64,000 nucleotides of DNA from positions 1,408,501-1,472,500 of the forward strand of contig JABMCL010002073.1 of assembly GCA_018857735.1 (NCBI GenBank), given 5' to 3'. How positions within the stretch are numbered: position 1 is the stretch's first letter; each line of letters opens with the position of its first letter. Of this stretch, positions 32,171-45,600 are shown one piece after another. Under the pieces are notes generated by a model, which worked only from the letters and a program-made list of their open reading frames with translations, had not been told where the DNA came from and did no database searches. The translations under genes and the position numbers were made by a program. The DNA comes from Alviniconcha marisindica. Its lineage: Eukaryota; Mollusca; Gastropoda; Provannidae.

Positions 32171-35100
32171 GTAAGCTGACAAAAAAGTTTTGAACAAACT
32201 TTGGATGTGTGAAAGAGTGGGGTGCACTAAAAGTCGTACTCCGAGTGTTTGTCGTCATTTGTTGGCAAGACTTGTTTGAAGTAAGGATTTGCCGGCTCGT
32301 TTCATTTTGTTTGCATTTTGTAGCATGCCGGTTATATGGTCTGTTTTCTCTTTGCATCACTTTAAGTTCTTCGCACTTACACGGGCAGGGAAGGGTGTGA
32401 GTTGTAGAAACTCAAGAAAAAGTCCAGGAAAAAAGAAAAAAAGAAGAACGAAACAAGGTGTCAAAATAGTTACGATCTGTGAAAAATCAAGCTTCTAACT
32501 AAACAACTTTTTCATTTTAAGCTACACTGTTGGTGCTCAGCACTCGTGCACAGTGTTGGAATACTGGGATGCATAGATCTTCAAACCGCAAAAGTAGGCT
32601 TTTTATGATGTGGTATACCCACCGCACTCCCTCCACTTCCTCAAGTTCCAGTTTGTTTTTAAAATTTAATGAGTCGATGAGGGTTAAAACAGCTCTGATT
32701 TTGAATGGGGCCATGGTGCATTGGTTATCTCAGTGCGATGATGATACAGTAGATGATATAGCTAGCATGGGTCAGTGACTCCACCAGTGCTGGTCAAAAG
32801 AGAACAAACTTGAAGGGGCTGATTTATTAACTGGTTTATTTCTTGAAAGTCAACGCTTACAGTGCAGACTCACCTGGTGAATTTCTTGAAAGTTAACGCT
32901 TACAGTGCAGACTCAGCTGGTGCTGAGCTGTATGCACACATTGCACAGGGCAGGAACACCCCTGTTACAACTTACATGCTGATAAAAGATTGGAACAATA
33001 TTTTATAAATTTATCTATACATTATAGATGTGTGCTGACTTAAGCACTGGTCTGAGATCTCATACTGGAGCAACCAAATACAATTATGAACTAAATCAAC
33101 AAGCCTCTGATAGTTTGAATGTGTCAAATTTTAGTCAGGTTAGGCTATAAATTGAATGTGTCAAATTTTAATCAGGTTAGGCTATAAATATGATCAATTT
33201 ATCTCTTATACCAGTTTTAGTTTTGGCAACTGTGATTTGTATAAATTGTATCTCATTTCCAGTGAGTTCAAGTAGATCATATTCATAACCTAATAAGTTT
33301 AAATTTTATGGAATTAAAAGGTTGACAGTTTTAAATTTTCAGTTTCATTCACTGATGTGAAAAGTCAGCATTTTTATGTTGTATCCATTCTTTAAGTTAA
33401 TAACCATTCCATTAAACAGTTGGTCCAATAATTTTATTTATTGTAATTATTCAAGTAGGTGATCTAATTCTTCATTTTTTTAAAATTGCAGTTAGTGGAT
33501 TCAGACCTGGTACCCTGACCACACTTAAAGATCCAGTAATCAGTACATGCAATAGTTTGTGTCAGCAGATAATTACGATAATACAAGTAGTTGAAGTACA
33601 CATCAAATACAGGTGTAAAAATAACTGAAACCCTTTTCCCTCAGAGAGTCAGACTGTTCATGTTTCCACAGCTACCCTGCAGCCAAATACTGAGTGTGCA
33701 AATTATGCTAAGCACAACCACTCACTAGGTTGTATTTTTACCAAAGGTTTCATAAACTTGTATTCCCACCCTGGCCTGTGCCTATACTGGACGTCTTGTC
33801 AAACTCACTGTGCAGGGGAGCAAAGACAATGATGACTCAGTAATCTCATGGACACAGTCACCACCAGAGTTAATACTGTTAATCACACTTGGAGTTGGAC
33901 TTGAAGGTTAGCGGGTCAGACTTGGTGCATAGTTCTGAAAGCTAGGCTGCTGAAGTCCCAGAGGGTCACTGTGCAGTTTGAAAGGGTCACTACAGAGACT
34001 TAATTATCTCACACACACACAATTTACTCACACAAAAGACAAAACTGAGAGTAAGTAAACTGTTGTAACAGTAACACTGACCCAGCTGTGTGATTGATGC
34101 ACTGACCAGTATTGTATAATTTGTAATGTGTGAATTATTGTGATGCATGGGTGAGAAGCTCTATGTGTCAGGCCACAGCTTAGTGATTCAGATACACATG
34201 TTTGTGTGTAACAACTAACATTTAGCACTGATCACAGACACAGGTCTTTTTTGTAGATGTTTGCCTGTAGCAGAAGTCTGTGTTCACATGTCTGGGGAAC
34301 AAGCAGATGGGCACAAAACGTCAGTGTGACTGTGAGTGATGGAATGGACAAAAGAGTCCTGTACTGTGTGTGCTCACCAGTGCATAAATTTATGCATTGG
34401 TCATGGCTTGACATCTGTGCCTCAAGGATTGGATTTTCATAAAGTGCCTCTGTTGACTCTTGTGTGACCTCCTGTGCAGAACATCCCACAGGAGTCACTG
34501 AGGCACCTTATCTGATCCGTGAGGCACAGATGTCAAGCTGTGATCCACACACATGATGGCCACACACTTTACTGGTCAAACTTAGTCATTTTCAAAACAA
34601 TCACTTTTGACCATGTCAGTATTCTAACAGTTGAATGGCATTTCTTATGCTTTAGTTTTGTCGCATATGGTCCACAAAAACAAAACAAAAATGTCAGAAT
34701 GAAAACTGGCCTTGGTAAATTACTTTTTGTGTTGAGTATAATCACTGTTCCCTGCCTCAGTCAGAACTGAAGCAGACAGCAGCTTCACACTTTGCAGTAA
34801 GAGGCTGACAGTAGACAAACGGGTTTTTGCACTCTGACTTAGTATCATGACAAGTATGACAAGAGGAGGGCAACTAGGGCGAGCATAGGTTAGGAAAACT
34901 TAAAACTGTGCAGTAAATCCCACTGTTTGTTGTCCTGCTTCGTGATGTTTTATGGGGCAGGCTGGCTCTAGTCTAAACTGCACCCTTGGCTGGATGCTTT
35001 GTTCAGCTGGTAGCTTTGACTTACACTTTACAGGCTTTGTCGGTGAAATTTGATGGACAAGTTTTGACTTGGTGTTGGACGGTATATCAAAAGGGATGTT

Positions 35101-37909
35101 GACCCAAGCTATGTACACTTTAGTCACTATGTAGAACAGTATAATATATATATATATATTATATGTTTTAAAAATCTGGTCTTGTTTGTTCATTGTTTTG
35201 CTTATTTTTCTATAAAATGTAAGTCTTTTTTAGTGAAACATTTCGGTCATTTGTTCAGGAGATAATTCTTTACTGCACACACACACACACACACACATAC
35301 ACTTTCAGTTTCACTAAGCTATGCTTCAAATGCACCTGTACTGGATTCCTCAAGGGAACGTAGAGTAAAGAGATGTGTGTTAGCCAGTGTCATTTAACAA
35401 ACACACATACACTTTCAGCTTCTAATGCACCTGTACTGGATTCCTCAAGGGAACGTAGAGTAAAGAGAGTGTCATTTAACAAACAAGTAACATACCCCAC
35501 CACCCCTGACTTGCTACACCTGCCTACCTGGGTGTATCTAACCCTGTTTCAGCCCTTGCTTTTTTTGTATTCATTGTTGGGGAGCATTTACATGGCTGAT
35601 GTGTGCTCAGGATGCAATGACTTCAGAATGAGGCATGCTTCTGAAGTGGATTTTGTAAATGTACATGAACCAGTTTTAAAAGTGAGGTTGCCAGTTCCTG
35701 CTTTTACTTATTGTTACTGCAGATTAGAGTTTTAGACTAAAATACTATACTTATGCATGATTGGTGTATCTTTGCAAAGCAGGCTGTTTCGTAGCTTCTC
35801 AGTTTCTCGACTGTCATAACATTGTAAGTAGCTGTTGTTTAGTGCCTAGTCAAAAGAATCTGTTCTGAAAATGTGCAAGGTGTTTTGTACTGTCCCATTA
35901 AAAAAGCAAACTTTCTAACCTGTCATTTTTCTGATTTTGTGTTTGGAGATGAGAAGATATGTAATTCTGTTAGATTAATGCATACTTGTATACCCCCAAT
36001 TTGAGTACACCAATTTTTGATGAGTTACCCACACCACTTTTGATCATGTTGCATTGATTTTGGGTACACCTCTGTGCCACATATTTGTTACCTAGTGGGA
36101 TTTCTCTCTCTCTTCCCCCCCCCCCCCCCCACACACACACACAAAGGAGCAGCTTACATTGTATCAAAATATGGTAGTTGATAGCAATGATACAGTTTAT
36201 TGATTAATGCTAATGTTGTAATAATAGACATTTGGCAAAATGCTTTTGGTCAGAACTCTGATACTATTGCACAATTATCAATATATCTGACTTCAGAGGC
36301 AGTACTCTTGCTTCTCTAAAGGTCTAATGTTATAGAGCTTACAGTACCTGTTTTAGAGTAATTTAGACAGTACACATGCCACTTCTAAACTTCTAAGATT
36401 AAGTGGTAAAGTTATCCGACAGCTACTAACCCAGCTATATAATTTACAAGTCCACATGATACATCATCATAGTTCAGGAGCTGTGTCAGAGTCGAGATGG
36501 CCGTCCTGGGCTGTCTGTCCTAATGAGCCTTATGGTTTCCATGGACGTAAAGCAATATTGAACCATGCTTCAGCATTGGTCTCAGCTTGTCCCAAATATG
36601 TCAACCAACATCTGAGGACATTAAGCAACACAACCCAACACAACCTGATACTGAATGAGTAGTACACAGTTACCAAGGGGAGGGGGGGGGGGAAGCCTTC
36701 ATCAAACCTGCAGCTAGTGTCTGCTGCTGATGGTTGTGAACTTGGCATGTTGCTAATGTATACTTGTACCCTGACTTGTGTAGACCAGACAGTTTCACTT
36801 CCAGTGTGGTGCATACCCCTTAACTAATATGTTGAGTTCAGTCCTGTTTGCCACACTGGGTGACAGTGTCTGCATTATATATACTGTATCACACAATTGT
36901 TCTTCTTTGACCTGAAAGTAAAAGGAGTAGAGTTACTCCCCTGATCAGATAGTGATGATAATGTATTATGTGCCATGACACTTTTGACAGCATCAGTTGT
37001 GGGCACACACATGCATCACTGTGTCACTGTGTGTCAGCATAACTTATCCTATATTCGGTGTCATATGTCAGCAGTGTTTGTGTAGTACTGGTAGTCTGCA
37101 TACACTGGCCTTGTCTTTGGTCTTCACATGAGCGGATCCTGTGTTATTTGTTGCATGGAGCAGAGTAGTAATTTCAAATTTACCTGAAACTAGTGGAAGA
37201 AGCTGAGAGCAGAACTTGTAAATCATACCTTGTACTTGAACAGTAAAAGCTGTCAGTAGTGTTGACATTGAAATATTTGATACAGTTTATTTTTCACTGT
37301 TGAATAGAGAAATCCTTTTTCTATTTTACCCTCTGGATAAATTGTTTTATTATCTTAACCACAATACCACAGAAAGAAAAAGAAAAAAAGAAAAAGAAAA
37401 AAGACTTCCTATACAAATTATATGCCAAAGCTTCAATTTTTTTCCAGATTCCAGCCTTTCACTTTGAGGTCTGGGTCCATTTTCAGAGTGGTGCATGTGT
37501 TGTGGCATATGTTCAGTATTAAAAATCATTCAGTTTGGTGAAGTAGAGAAAGGTATAGGCGGCCTGGCTGTGTGGAGTCAATTGTGGCACAGTTTTTTGT
37601 TTATTTCCTGCTGAGTGAGCTACTTGTTTAGCCTGAAATTCAGGTAGGGACTCATTGTGTTGAGGAACTTGGAGACAAAATTCACGTCAACTCTTTGTTG
37701 TCTTTGTGAAGTTAGATTTGCGTTGTTGTGTTCTTCTGTGTGTTCTACATTAATCTTGCAAACTGCTTCACCAGATATTTGGTAGATTGTGATAGTTTAG
37801 GGTTTCAGTGTATCCGTATTTTTAATGTAGTAGTAGTAATAGTAGCCAGTGGGATAGTTTTGCTAACTGTGTAAGAAGACAGCTGTGTTATTTTGCTTGT
37901 GTTTTTCAG
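32171..37909. other. Long non-coding stretch, probably receptor 5' intron, with several small tandem duplications
   Basis: No exon was recognised. Local duplications are seen at 32,839-32,920 (~43 bp unit), 33,117-33,189 (~37 bp) and 35,285-35,490 (~100 bp; CACCTGTACTGGATTCCTCA occurs twice). Short CA arrays occur at 35,277-35,298 and 36,118-36,143. A family S1 SINE-like copy is at 36,475-36,645. Confidence 0.5.
36475..36645 (-). mobile_element. SINE-like dispersed repeat, family S1, copy 3
   Basis: It matches the reverse complement of 10,109-10,260: GAGTCGAGATGGCCGTCCTG, CCATGGACGTAAAGC, GAACCATGCTTCAGCATTGG, CTCAGCTTGTCCC and TCTGAGGACATTAAGCAACA. It retains the GCATGGTTCA segment missing from copy 2. 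Confidence 0.85.
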
Positions 37910-39394
37910 GTACAGATGCCATGACAGCAGTTGTCTGACATGTTCATGGGCTGATGGAAAAGAAAACCAGGATTGTCTTTCAAGCCTTGCCAAAGATGGA
38001 ACAAGATGACAGTAGAAATAATGGGGGATAGAATTTGGGACTGTCTCTCTCTATGTCTCTGTTCTTCCCCTTGAGTATACATCCATCATTTGTGGACAAA
38101 CAGCAACTCCCCCTGTGAACAAGCAAATTTATTCAGGTCTTTACACTGGCAGGCTGAATTCAAGGTGTTGGTACTAATAATATCAGGGTTGCCTGTAGTG
38201 TAACACACAAGTATACATTTGTGAAGCACCCTGTTGTTTGATTGTTTGAAAAACCTGACAATGCCTGCTCCAGTGACTTAAGAAAAAAGGACTGTCTGCA
38301 GTCTGAAGGAAAAGAGGATGACCAAATCATGTTGTGAATTGCTACTGGAGAAATTGCTGTGCACAACATTAAACAACTTAATCAAATGAAACTCAAAGAG
38401 ACCGTTGGACTTACCAGGATCATACGTGTTGCATGGCATACACTGCGACTGAACAAGCTTTGGAAAGACAAAGTTGTTTTTGAATTGTTGAGACTTGTGT
38501 GATATATCCTGTTGGATTTATAATGTCTTCAGCAGTCGGACAGTGAAACAATACCAAAAGTAAAAATCCTTCATTGCAGCACTTAGAAAAGTAATGAAAC
38601 ATTGCTCCATCACCAGCTCAGAAAAGTAATAAAGCATTGCTACACCTTGGAAAAGTAATTAAGCATCATCTGTGTTATTTTAGATTTGCACTCTAATTGC
38701 CGTCTTGTTTGGCCCACCTCTATTTGAATGATTTCAACCAGAACATTCCAGCATGTTTACTGCTGTGTTCAAGTTTATAAGCATCCAGGCTGCTGTTTAT
38801 TAACACTTCCATGTGATTGATTGGGCTCTTTTTGACATTCCTGTTCAGTATTCCCGAGGTATTTTTTATGCTCATGTTACTTGTTAGTGTGCTGTGTTGT
38901 GCACTCCTTTGCCAGCATCCTGGCCAGTAAGTGAACTTGCTGCATGCATGACGCAGACATCTATTTCTGTTCATCCATTTGAAGTTAATGGATTTATCAA
39001 CCTGTTGAAGTGGTGTTAGTGTTAATGTAGTGTGTGTGCTTGGTCTGTGACGTGCGGAGGGTGAACAGACAAAACACATCCTTGCAGACTCAGAAGGGTC
39101 TTTGTCATCTGTACAAGCTGCAAAAGCAAACAAGGCCTTTAAAAAGAACTGCTCAACGCCTCCCTTGTCCCAGGACAGATTGAGTGATAGGAGGATCTGT
39201 ACCCATCTGTCTTTCTGACTTGAACCAAAATTCTTGAACCACAACAGAGTGAAAATGCTGCAGTGTTTGAGTGCATGCTGTGTGGGAGAGGATCAGCCAA
39301 CAGTTGGCGTCAAACTGGAGCAGTGGTAGCATTAGACATGCTCTGGTTGTGAGTTACCTGTGCAAATTTGAACTGGCCAAGGCAATCCGTCAGG
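37910..39394 (+). other. Candidate 5' UTR exon material of the receptor gene
   Basis: A strong acceptor (TTGCTTGTGTTTTTCAG) precedes 37,910. From there to the signal-peptide exon there is no repeat and little A+T-rich intron character. This may be one long leader exon or contain another intron. It has many upstream AUGs. A 174-codon minus-strand frame (38,720-39,244) has no recognised domain. Confidence 0.25.
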
Positions 39395-39597
39395 ATGAAG
39401 GCGGTTGATGTGTGCCTTGTAATTGGAGTTCTTCTGCTGGCCCCAAGACACGTCTGTCAAGCTGCAGAGTCTTGTATCAATCATGGACCTTGTAAGTATG
39501 AAAGTTATGCTTGTCATTATTTTTCTTTGCAATTTTGCATTGTTGAGCTTCATAATAACATATGTTTCTGTTTGTTGATGTACATGAATACATAATA

Positions 39598-39657
<60 letters not shown>

Positions 39658-42600
39658 TGGTTCTGACATGCATACAGCTGATCAGCTGCATTTGAATTTT
39701 GAGGAGTTGAGTTGACTGTCAGTGTCACTGTTTGCTGTATATTTCAGAGCTAAAATTTATGTTTGCTTGGGGGCATGTATTTAAGCAATTTACTATTTAG
39801 TAGGTATGGGAAAATATAAATAAATAAATTTAAAGAAAGACAGCACGAGAAAACCCTCTGTTAAGTTCTGATTATGGCATCCAGTTCCAGTTTACAAGAA
39901 AACATTACACTTTACAGCCTTACACTACACTGCTCATTGACTTGTCAGTGTAAGGGATCTCAGTGTCGGACATTTTGCTACTGAAGTGATGAATCATGAA
40001 TAAATGTAACAGTTTAGTGTATTATTTGTGTTTCTTAAAGCTACTTGTAACTTATGTAAGTTGTATTAAATTGATCAGTGTGCATTTCTACAATGAAAGC
40101 ACCGACATGTTATTTTGATATTATAAAATGCAGTGCTGTTTTCTATTATTGAAATTTGTAACTTTTATGTATTCATGAGCAAATCTGAAAATGGATCTGT
40201 ATCCACATTGTAAAGTAATATTGGATGTTGAAAAAGTTAGTAAGACATCATCTTCAAAAGCATTAAATGTATTGACAGTCTCAGAGGAAATAGGAAGTAA
40301 ACAGAATATTTGGTGCTAAAACTTCAGAAGACTGAACCAACTACTTGAAATGACTGCATTAAGGTTGACCCCAAAAGTGATAAATTGTGGGGATGGGGGA
40401 GGGGTGTCATCATGAGACAACCTTTTTACAGAATGTCTAAAATGCATACATTTTGTGAAAATCATTTGATGTCGGTTTTAATAAAAACTTATATGTAAAG
40501 TTTGAAGATCGGAAACATCATGTGGAACATTGTGCCATTACGCTTTTAGGTCTGTGCACTGCAGTCTGCACATGCTCCATTTTGACAGTGTAAACTGTGC
40601 TAGTTTTTCGCCCTACAACTGACAGGAGTAGGATGCAGATTTACAAGTTCTTGAGAGAGGCTGACTTTTTTTCTCCCCTTTCAGGTAAGGCTCTTCAGCA
40701 CCACTTTTACCACAATGGTCACGAGCTGTCCCTTGTGATCGAGAACAGCAGCCGCCTGTCCCACCAGGTGGCCAACCACATTCTCAAGATCATTCTGGAG
40801 GACATCCTGTGCTATCAGAGTGTTATTTTGCAGTACAGCACCGCCTATGATGTCATCAATGCTTCAGCAGCACTTGACCGAGTAACAGGATGCTCACCCA
40901 AAAAGTATGGAGTTGTGTGAGGACAGAATGGGGAAAAAGGGGGGGGGGGGGGGGGGGTAGAACCAGGTAGTGATGTTATTTAATTTGTTTAAAAACTATT
41001 TTATATATTTTTTAGAATAATTTATTTTAATGTTTTGTCTTTTGATTTAATTTCCGTTTCCAGTTTATTTTATTTGACATTGTCAGGGCTGTGAAACACT
41101 GTAATTTGTAATCCAGCTGACAAGTAGTGTATTGTTGACTGGTAATGTTGCAAAGATGTTGTATAATTTTTATGCCTGGAAGTGTGAAAATAAATGAAAA
41201 GATGGAGTTCTAGTAACTGAATTTTGTTTCTAAGGTCCTATCACCTGCAAAGAGTCATATCAGGACAAACTGAATTAACTAATTATGAGTGTTTAACCTC
41301 TCACTGGCCTGTCTTTCAAGATCTGGTGGTATGTTGTCGCAGGTGCAGTGGTGTTGGGCTGGACTCCGTTCCAGAAACCATGATCAACTTGGAGATGTGG
41401 ATGGAAGCGGGCTTCAATAAGGCACCCTGGGTGGACACCACACGACTCACTGACGCCGGGCCACTTGGACCCTATGGCAGGTCAGGTGCTTTGTCGTCTT
41501 GTTGTTTGCTTACTTGCTTTGCTGTTGTTATTTTGAGGTGACTATTGGTGTTGGTTCTGCACATTGCACGTTTTCTATAGGTTTTGAATCCAGTTTTGCC
41601 AGCTAGTCTGCAAATGCATATTTTAGTCAACTGCAAGACAGTATTTTCTTATTAAATGTATTGCATAGAGAGAACACCAAAAAACTGATGAGACCATGAT
41701 CTTTTTTTACATGCCTTGCCACTTTCAGTGTCTGAACTGTCGGTGGTTTGCAGGTTCAGTTTCGTAAAGCTGGAGGAAACTGGTTCATTTTTAAAAGCTT
41801 CTGGATTTTGGGAGGGAGGTGTGGTGGTGGGGGTATCAAACTCTTATCTGCTCTCTTCATTGGTTTGCTGAGTTTTCTCAGGATGTTTCACTTGCTGATT
41901 GTCTGTCCCCAGGATGGGTTGGTTCGTGCCATCGTCAATTGTTCAGGAGCTGTGGACCCAGAACATAACGGCTGACCACTGGAAGGCACTGCTCATTAAC
42001 TCTGTGGCTCGAGCCTTCTCCTGGTGGGGGCGCTCTGAGTGGCGGGAACTCTGCCCCAGCTGTGAAATGCTGGCGTACAGGAGTTTGCACTGCACAAAGA
42101 GCAGGAAGAGAAAGAACTGTGCCACCCTCTTCGCCAGCATAAAAGGTTAGGAGGCCTGAAATGGTGTTTTGTGAACATGCACTCCGCCACATTCTTCTTG
42201 CCATTTAGAGTAGCCTTGTTCATCATTTTGATTATCCTGCTTCTACTTTCATGTGTTAATCTGTGTATTTCCATGCCGCCAGCTGTTAGGCTGTGTCCTA
42301 TCAAAAGGTGGAGATGGGATCTTTAATGTGCACAGCAATCTTAGTGGTGAGCTGCCCAGTGCGCTGAAGCATCCAGTGTGTCTCACATTGAAGATCAAAA
42401 CATCTGTAATGTTACTGTGCAGTTAGGTCATCAAACACGCTTGCATCTTTCAAATCAGCTTTATGATCTCACCTCTTGAAGCTATCATAGTGTGTGTGTG
42501 ACAAGTTTGTTTTGACTGTATTTTGGTTCTTTGTAATGGGTTGTGTGCTCCAATTTGGAGAACTAGTACGTAAAAGAGTACATGATTATTATTATGGTTG

Positions 42601-45600
42601 TGAACCAATGCATGCAGTTGGTAGTTTTGGTAAGGACTGTGGATCAGCTTTGACCGTTCTAAAAGTTCAGTGAAAATAAATTGTATCTTACAGAGTGTGA
42701 CATTTTGCTTAGAGTTTTTCACCAGGCCACTAAGTTATTAATGCTTGATCTTATCTTAGAAGAAGTACATTGTAGTAGCCCTCCTCCCCCTTCCCTTCTC
42801 AGGCGCATGTAAATCTTTTTCTGCGTAAGTAGTTCACTCAGTGTTACCATCATGCATGCCTTCTTGTGTAATGCTTGTCTCCTCACTGATGTACAGGGAA
42901 ACTTCAGAGTGGCCGGACTCCCAGTGAGTGTGTTGGTAGTCAGAGGTTGTTTGTATTATGATAGGTCACTAATAATAATAATGTACATTTATCATGCGGT
43001 CATCGACGCCCTGAGCGCTCACATGATACATATTAACCTAAATATGATATTCTATACACATGTAGAACATAGTCCTACCAAAACAATTTACATAAAGTAT
43101 TATACAAAAAAACTAAACAAACAAAAATGCACTGCACTGCATGCATTTTGTTACTCGTTGCTTGTTTCCTTAAACAAAGCAAGCTTTTCAGGGACTTCAC
43201 TGTTATTTTCATGCAGGTTTGGATGGTGGGGTCTTGGAGCACCAGATAGAGACTCTGGACTTGCCTGTGGACATCATATGGCTCGGCTCAGATCTAGAGG
43301 GTTTTGTGCTGAACCAGACAGCTGCCGGACATCACATCCTTTTCTTCAGCTGGGTGCCCAGTCCGCTCACCCTCAGTGGAAACTTCACTCGCATCCTTTT
43401 TCCAGACCAAAACCAGCAGACCAGCACCTTAATTCGGCACCCAAATCCAGCCAAAAGCGAATTTCAGGTATGAACTGTAGGACATTTGTAAGGTTAAAAG
43501 AGAGTCTGAAGTTCTGTGTGACTTGAAATGAATGACTGTAGCTTTACACAGTGTATTTTTAAACATCCGCTTAGGCTACCTAACTTACAGTGCTGTTTGG
43601 TTGTTACATGGCTGGTGCTCCATGTCCCTTAAGACTGCTGTCATCTCGGCGCACAGTCTCTGTATAACGTGCAACCTTGCATCGGTTTACTTTTTGTGGT
43701 TGCTTGGTTGCAGTAAGTTAAAAAAATGTCAAACTGCGTGTGTGTAATATACTAATACACTGTGTATGTTGTGCTCCGATAATTGCACTTCACCCTGATA
43801 TTTATAACCATGCTGGTTGACTCGATGTAAAAAATCCCAAAGTTTCTTTCTTCCTTTCTATAGTTGTACACTGTGTCAGAGTTTTTCTTGTAGTGGTCAA
43901 AAATCTGTGAGCATGTTGTAAAACTTAACAGCTGCCACATATGAGTAGAAGTGCTGAGTAGGTCATGAAGGTAGATATATATATATGTGTAACTCAGTGG
44001 CATAATTGTGTCTTGGTCATGTAGACTAGGTCTCTTTGAGTGGTACCATACTGAAAACATCATGCTGAGTAGGTCATGAAGGTAGATATATAATATGTGT
44101 AACTCAGTGGCATAATTGTGTCTTGGTTATGTAGACTAGGTCCCTTAGAGTTGTACCATACTGAAAGCATCATTGATCTATTTTCTTCCCAGTTTCCAGG
44201 GTCTAGTTGTTCAGGGATTCATGCAAGATCTTTGTTTTCCATCAGGTAAATGAGTTTTCCAAGGTGGCCTGGTATCGCGTGGCAGCAGGTGCTCCAGATG
44301 CCTTCCATGTGATCTCCAAGATGAGCTTGCCCCAGCAGGCCTACTACCACCTGCTGGACTTCTTCAGGCTGCAGCCAGCACCGCAGCCCCAGCGCGTTGC
44401 CTGTCAGTGGGTCCGAGACAACAGAGACATGTGGGAGAAGTGGCTCCCACCCACGTTCACAGAGAAACCCAAGCTGTACCTTGCTGGACTGTTTCCCATG
44501 TCAGGAGGCTTTTGGCCACAACCTGGCCTCGTTGAAGGTAGGCAGCACTGAGGGAGGGCGCAGAATTACTGTGAAGGTGCAGTTCAGGTTAGTTACAGAG
44601 CAAAAGGCATTGCGTGATGGGAAGAGAGCAAGAAGTAAAGATTGAAGGAAAAAATCAGAAACAAGAATGACTGCTAGCATTCTGAAACAAGATCCAAACA
44701 CATGAAAGGTGAAAAAGAACGCTGTTTATTAGGACAGTACACAAAATAAAGACTGAAGGTCTGGACATTTTTGATGGAATACTGCAGGCTCTGCCACGAG
44801 TGCCTGTCAGTTTTGACACCCAAGCTGTATGAAGAGACTGGTCTTTTATTTAGATACTTCTTCAGGGACTTGACGTAACAAGTGTAGAGTTGGAATTGTC
44901 ATCAGGCCTGAGCTAGGCAGATGAAGCTGAACATGCTGAAAGTGAATGAACTTCCAGAGTGAAACTTTAGATGTCATTAGAACTTGCAGGTAGCAGCTTT
45001 GGTCACAAAGTAAAGGTCACACAGTGCATCACACCTTGAAGACCACCCTTCAAAGTTGGGGCATTGCTAAAGAAGTGATTTTTTGCTTTATGGTCCATTT
45101 GCACAGTTTTGAGATCTTGTTTCCTACCTTTGCAGGTGCCAGGCTGGCCATAGATCTGGTAAATGCTGACAACACAACGCTGCCATCACACGAACTGGCA
45201 CTGATCGTCAATGATACACAGTGTCGAGCTGATTTGGCCATGAATAACTTCATCAATCTCATGCTGATGCAGGATCATTCCTTCAAGATCCTGGGCATAT
45301 TAGGTGGGTGTCCATGCATTTGGCATACGTACATAAAGCAGCAAGACATTTGTGATGTGAATGATGAAGAAACAGAGTAGATGGTTTGCAGACTGCTGTT
45401 GGGTGGAGTCTTTGGTACATTGCAAGCTGGCGAGCTGGATATGTGTTCAGGAATTTGCAGCATAACGTAGGATTGCATTTATTGGCTTACACACCCTATG
45501 GTGCTCTAAGAGTCACAGCCATGTTTGCAGGATTTTGATGTGAGCTGTTAAATTCCATTAACACCCTGTCCTGTCGATGCCTTCTGTGCACCAGGTCCAT

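Noticed and set aside
38720..39244. 174-codon minus-strand frame
   Set aside because: No recognised domain, no splice or start support, and antisense to the probable receptor leader.
42852..43526. 224-codon plus-strand frame
   Set aside because: It runs through a LINE 3' end and then reads receptor exon 5 out of frame.
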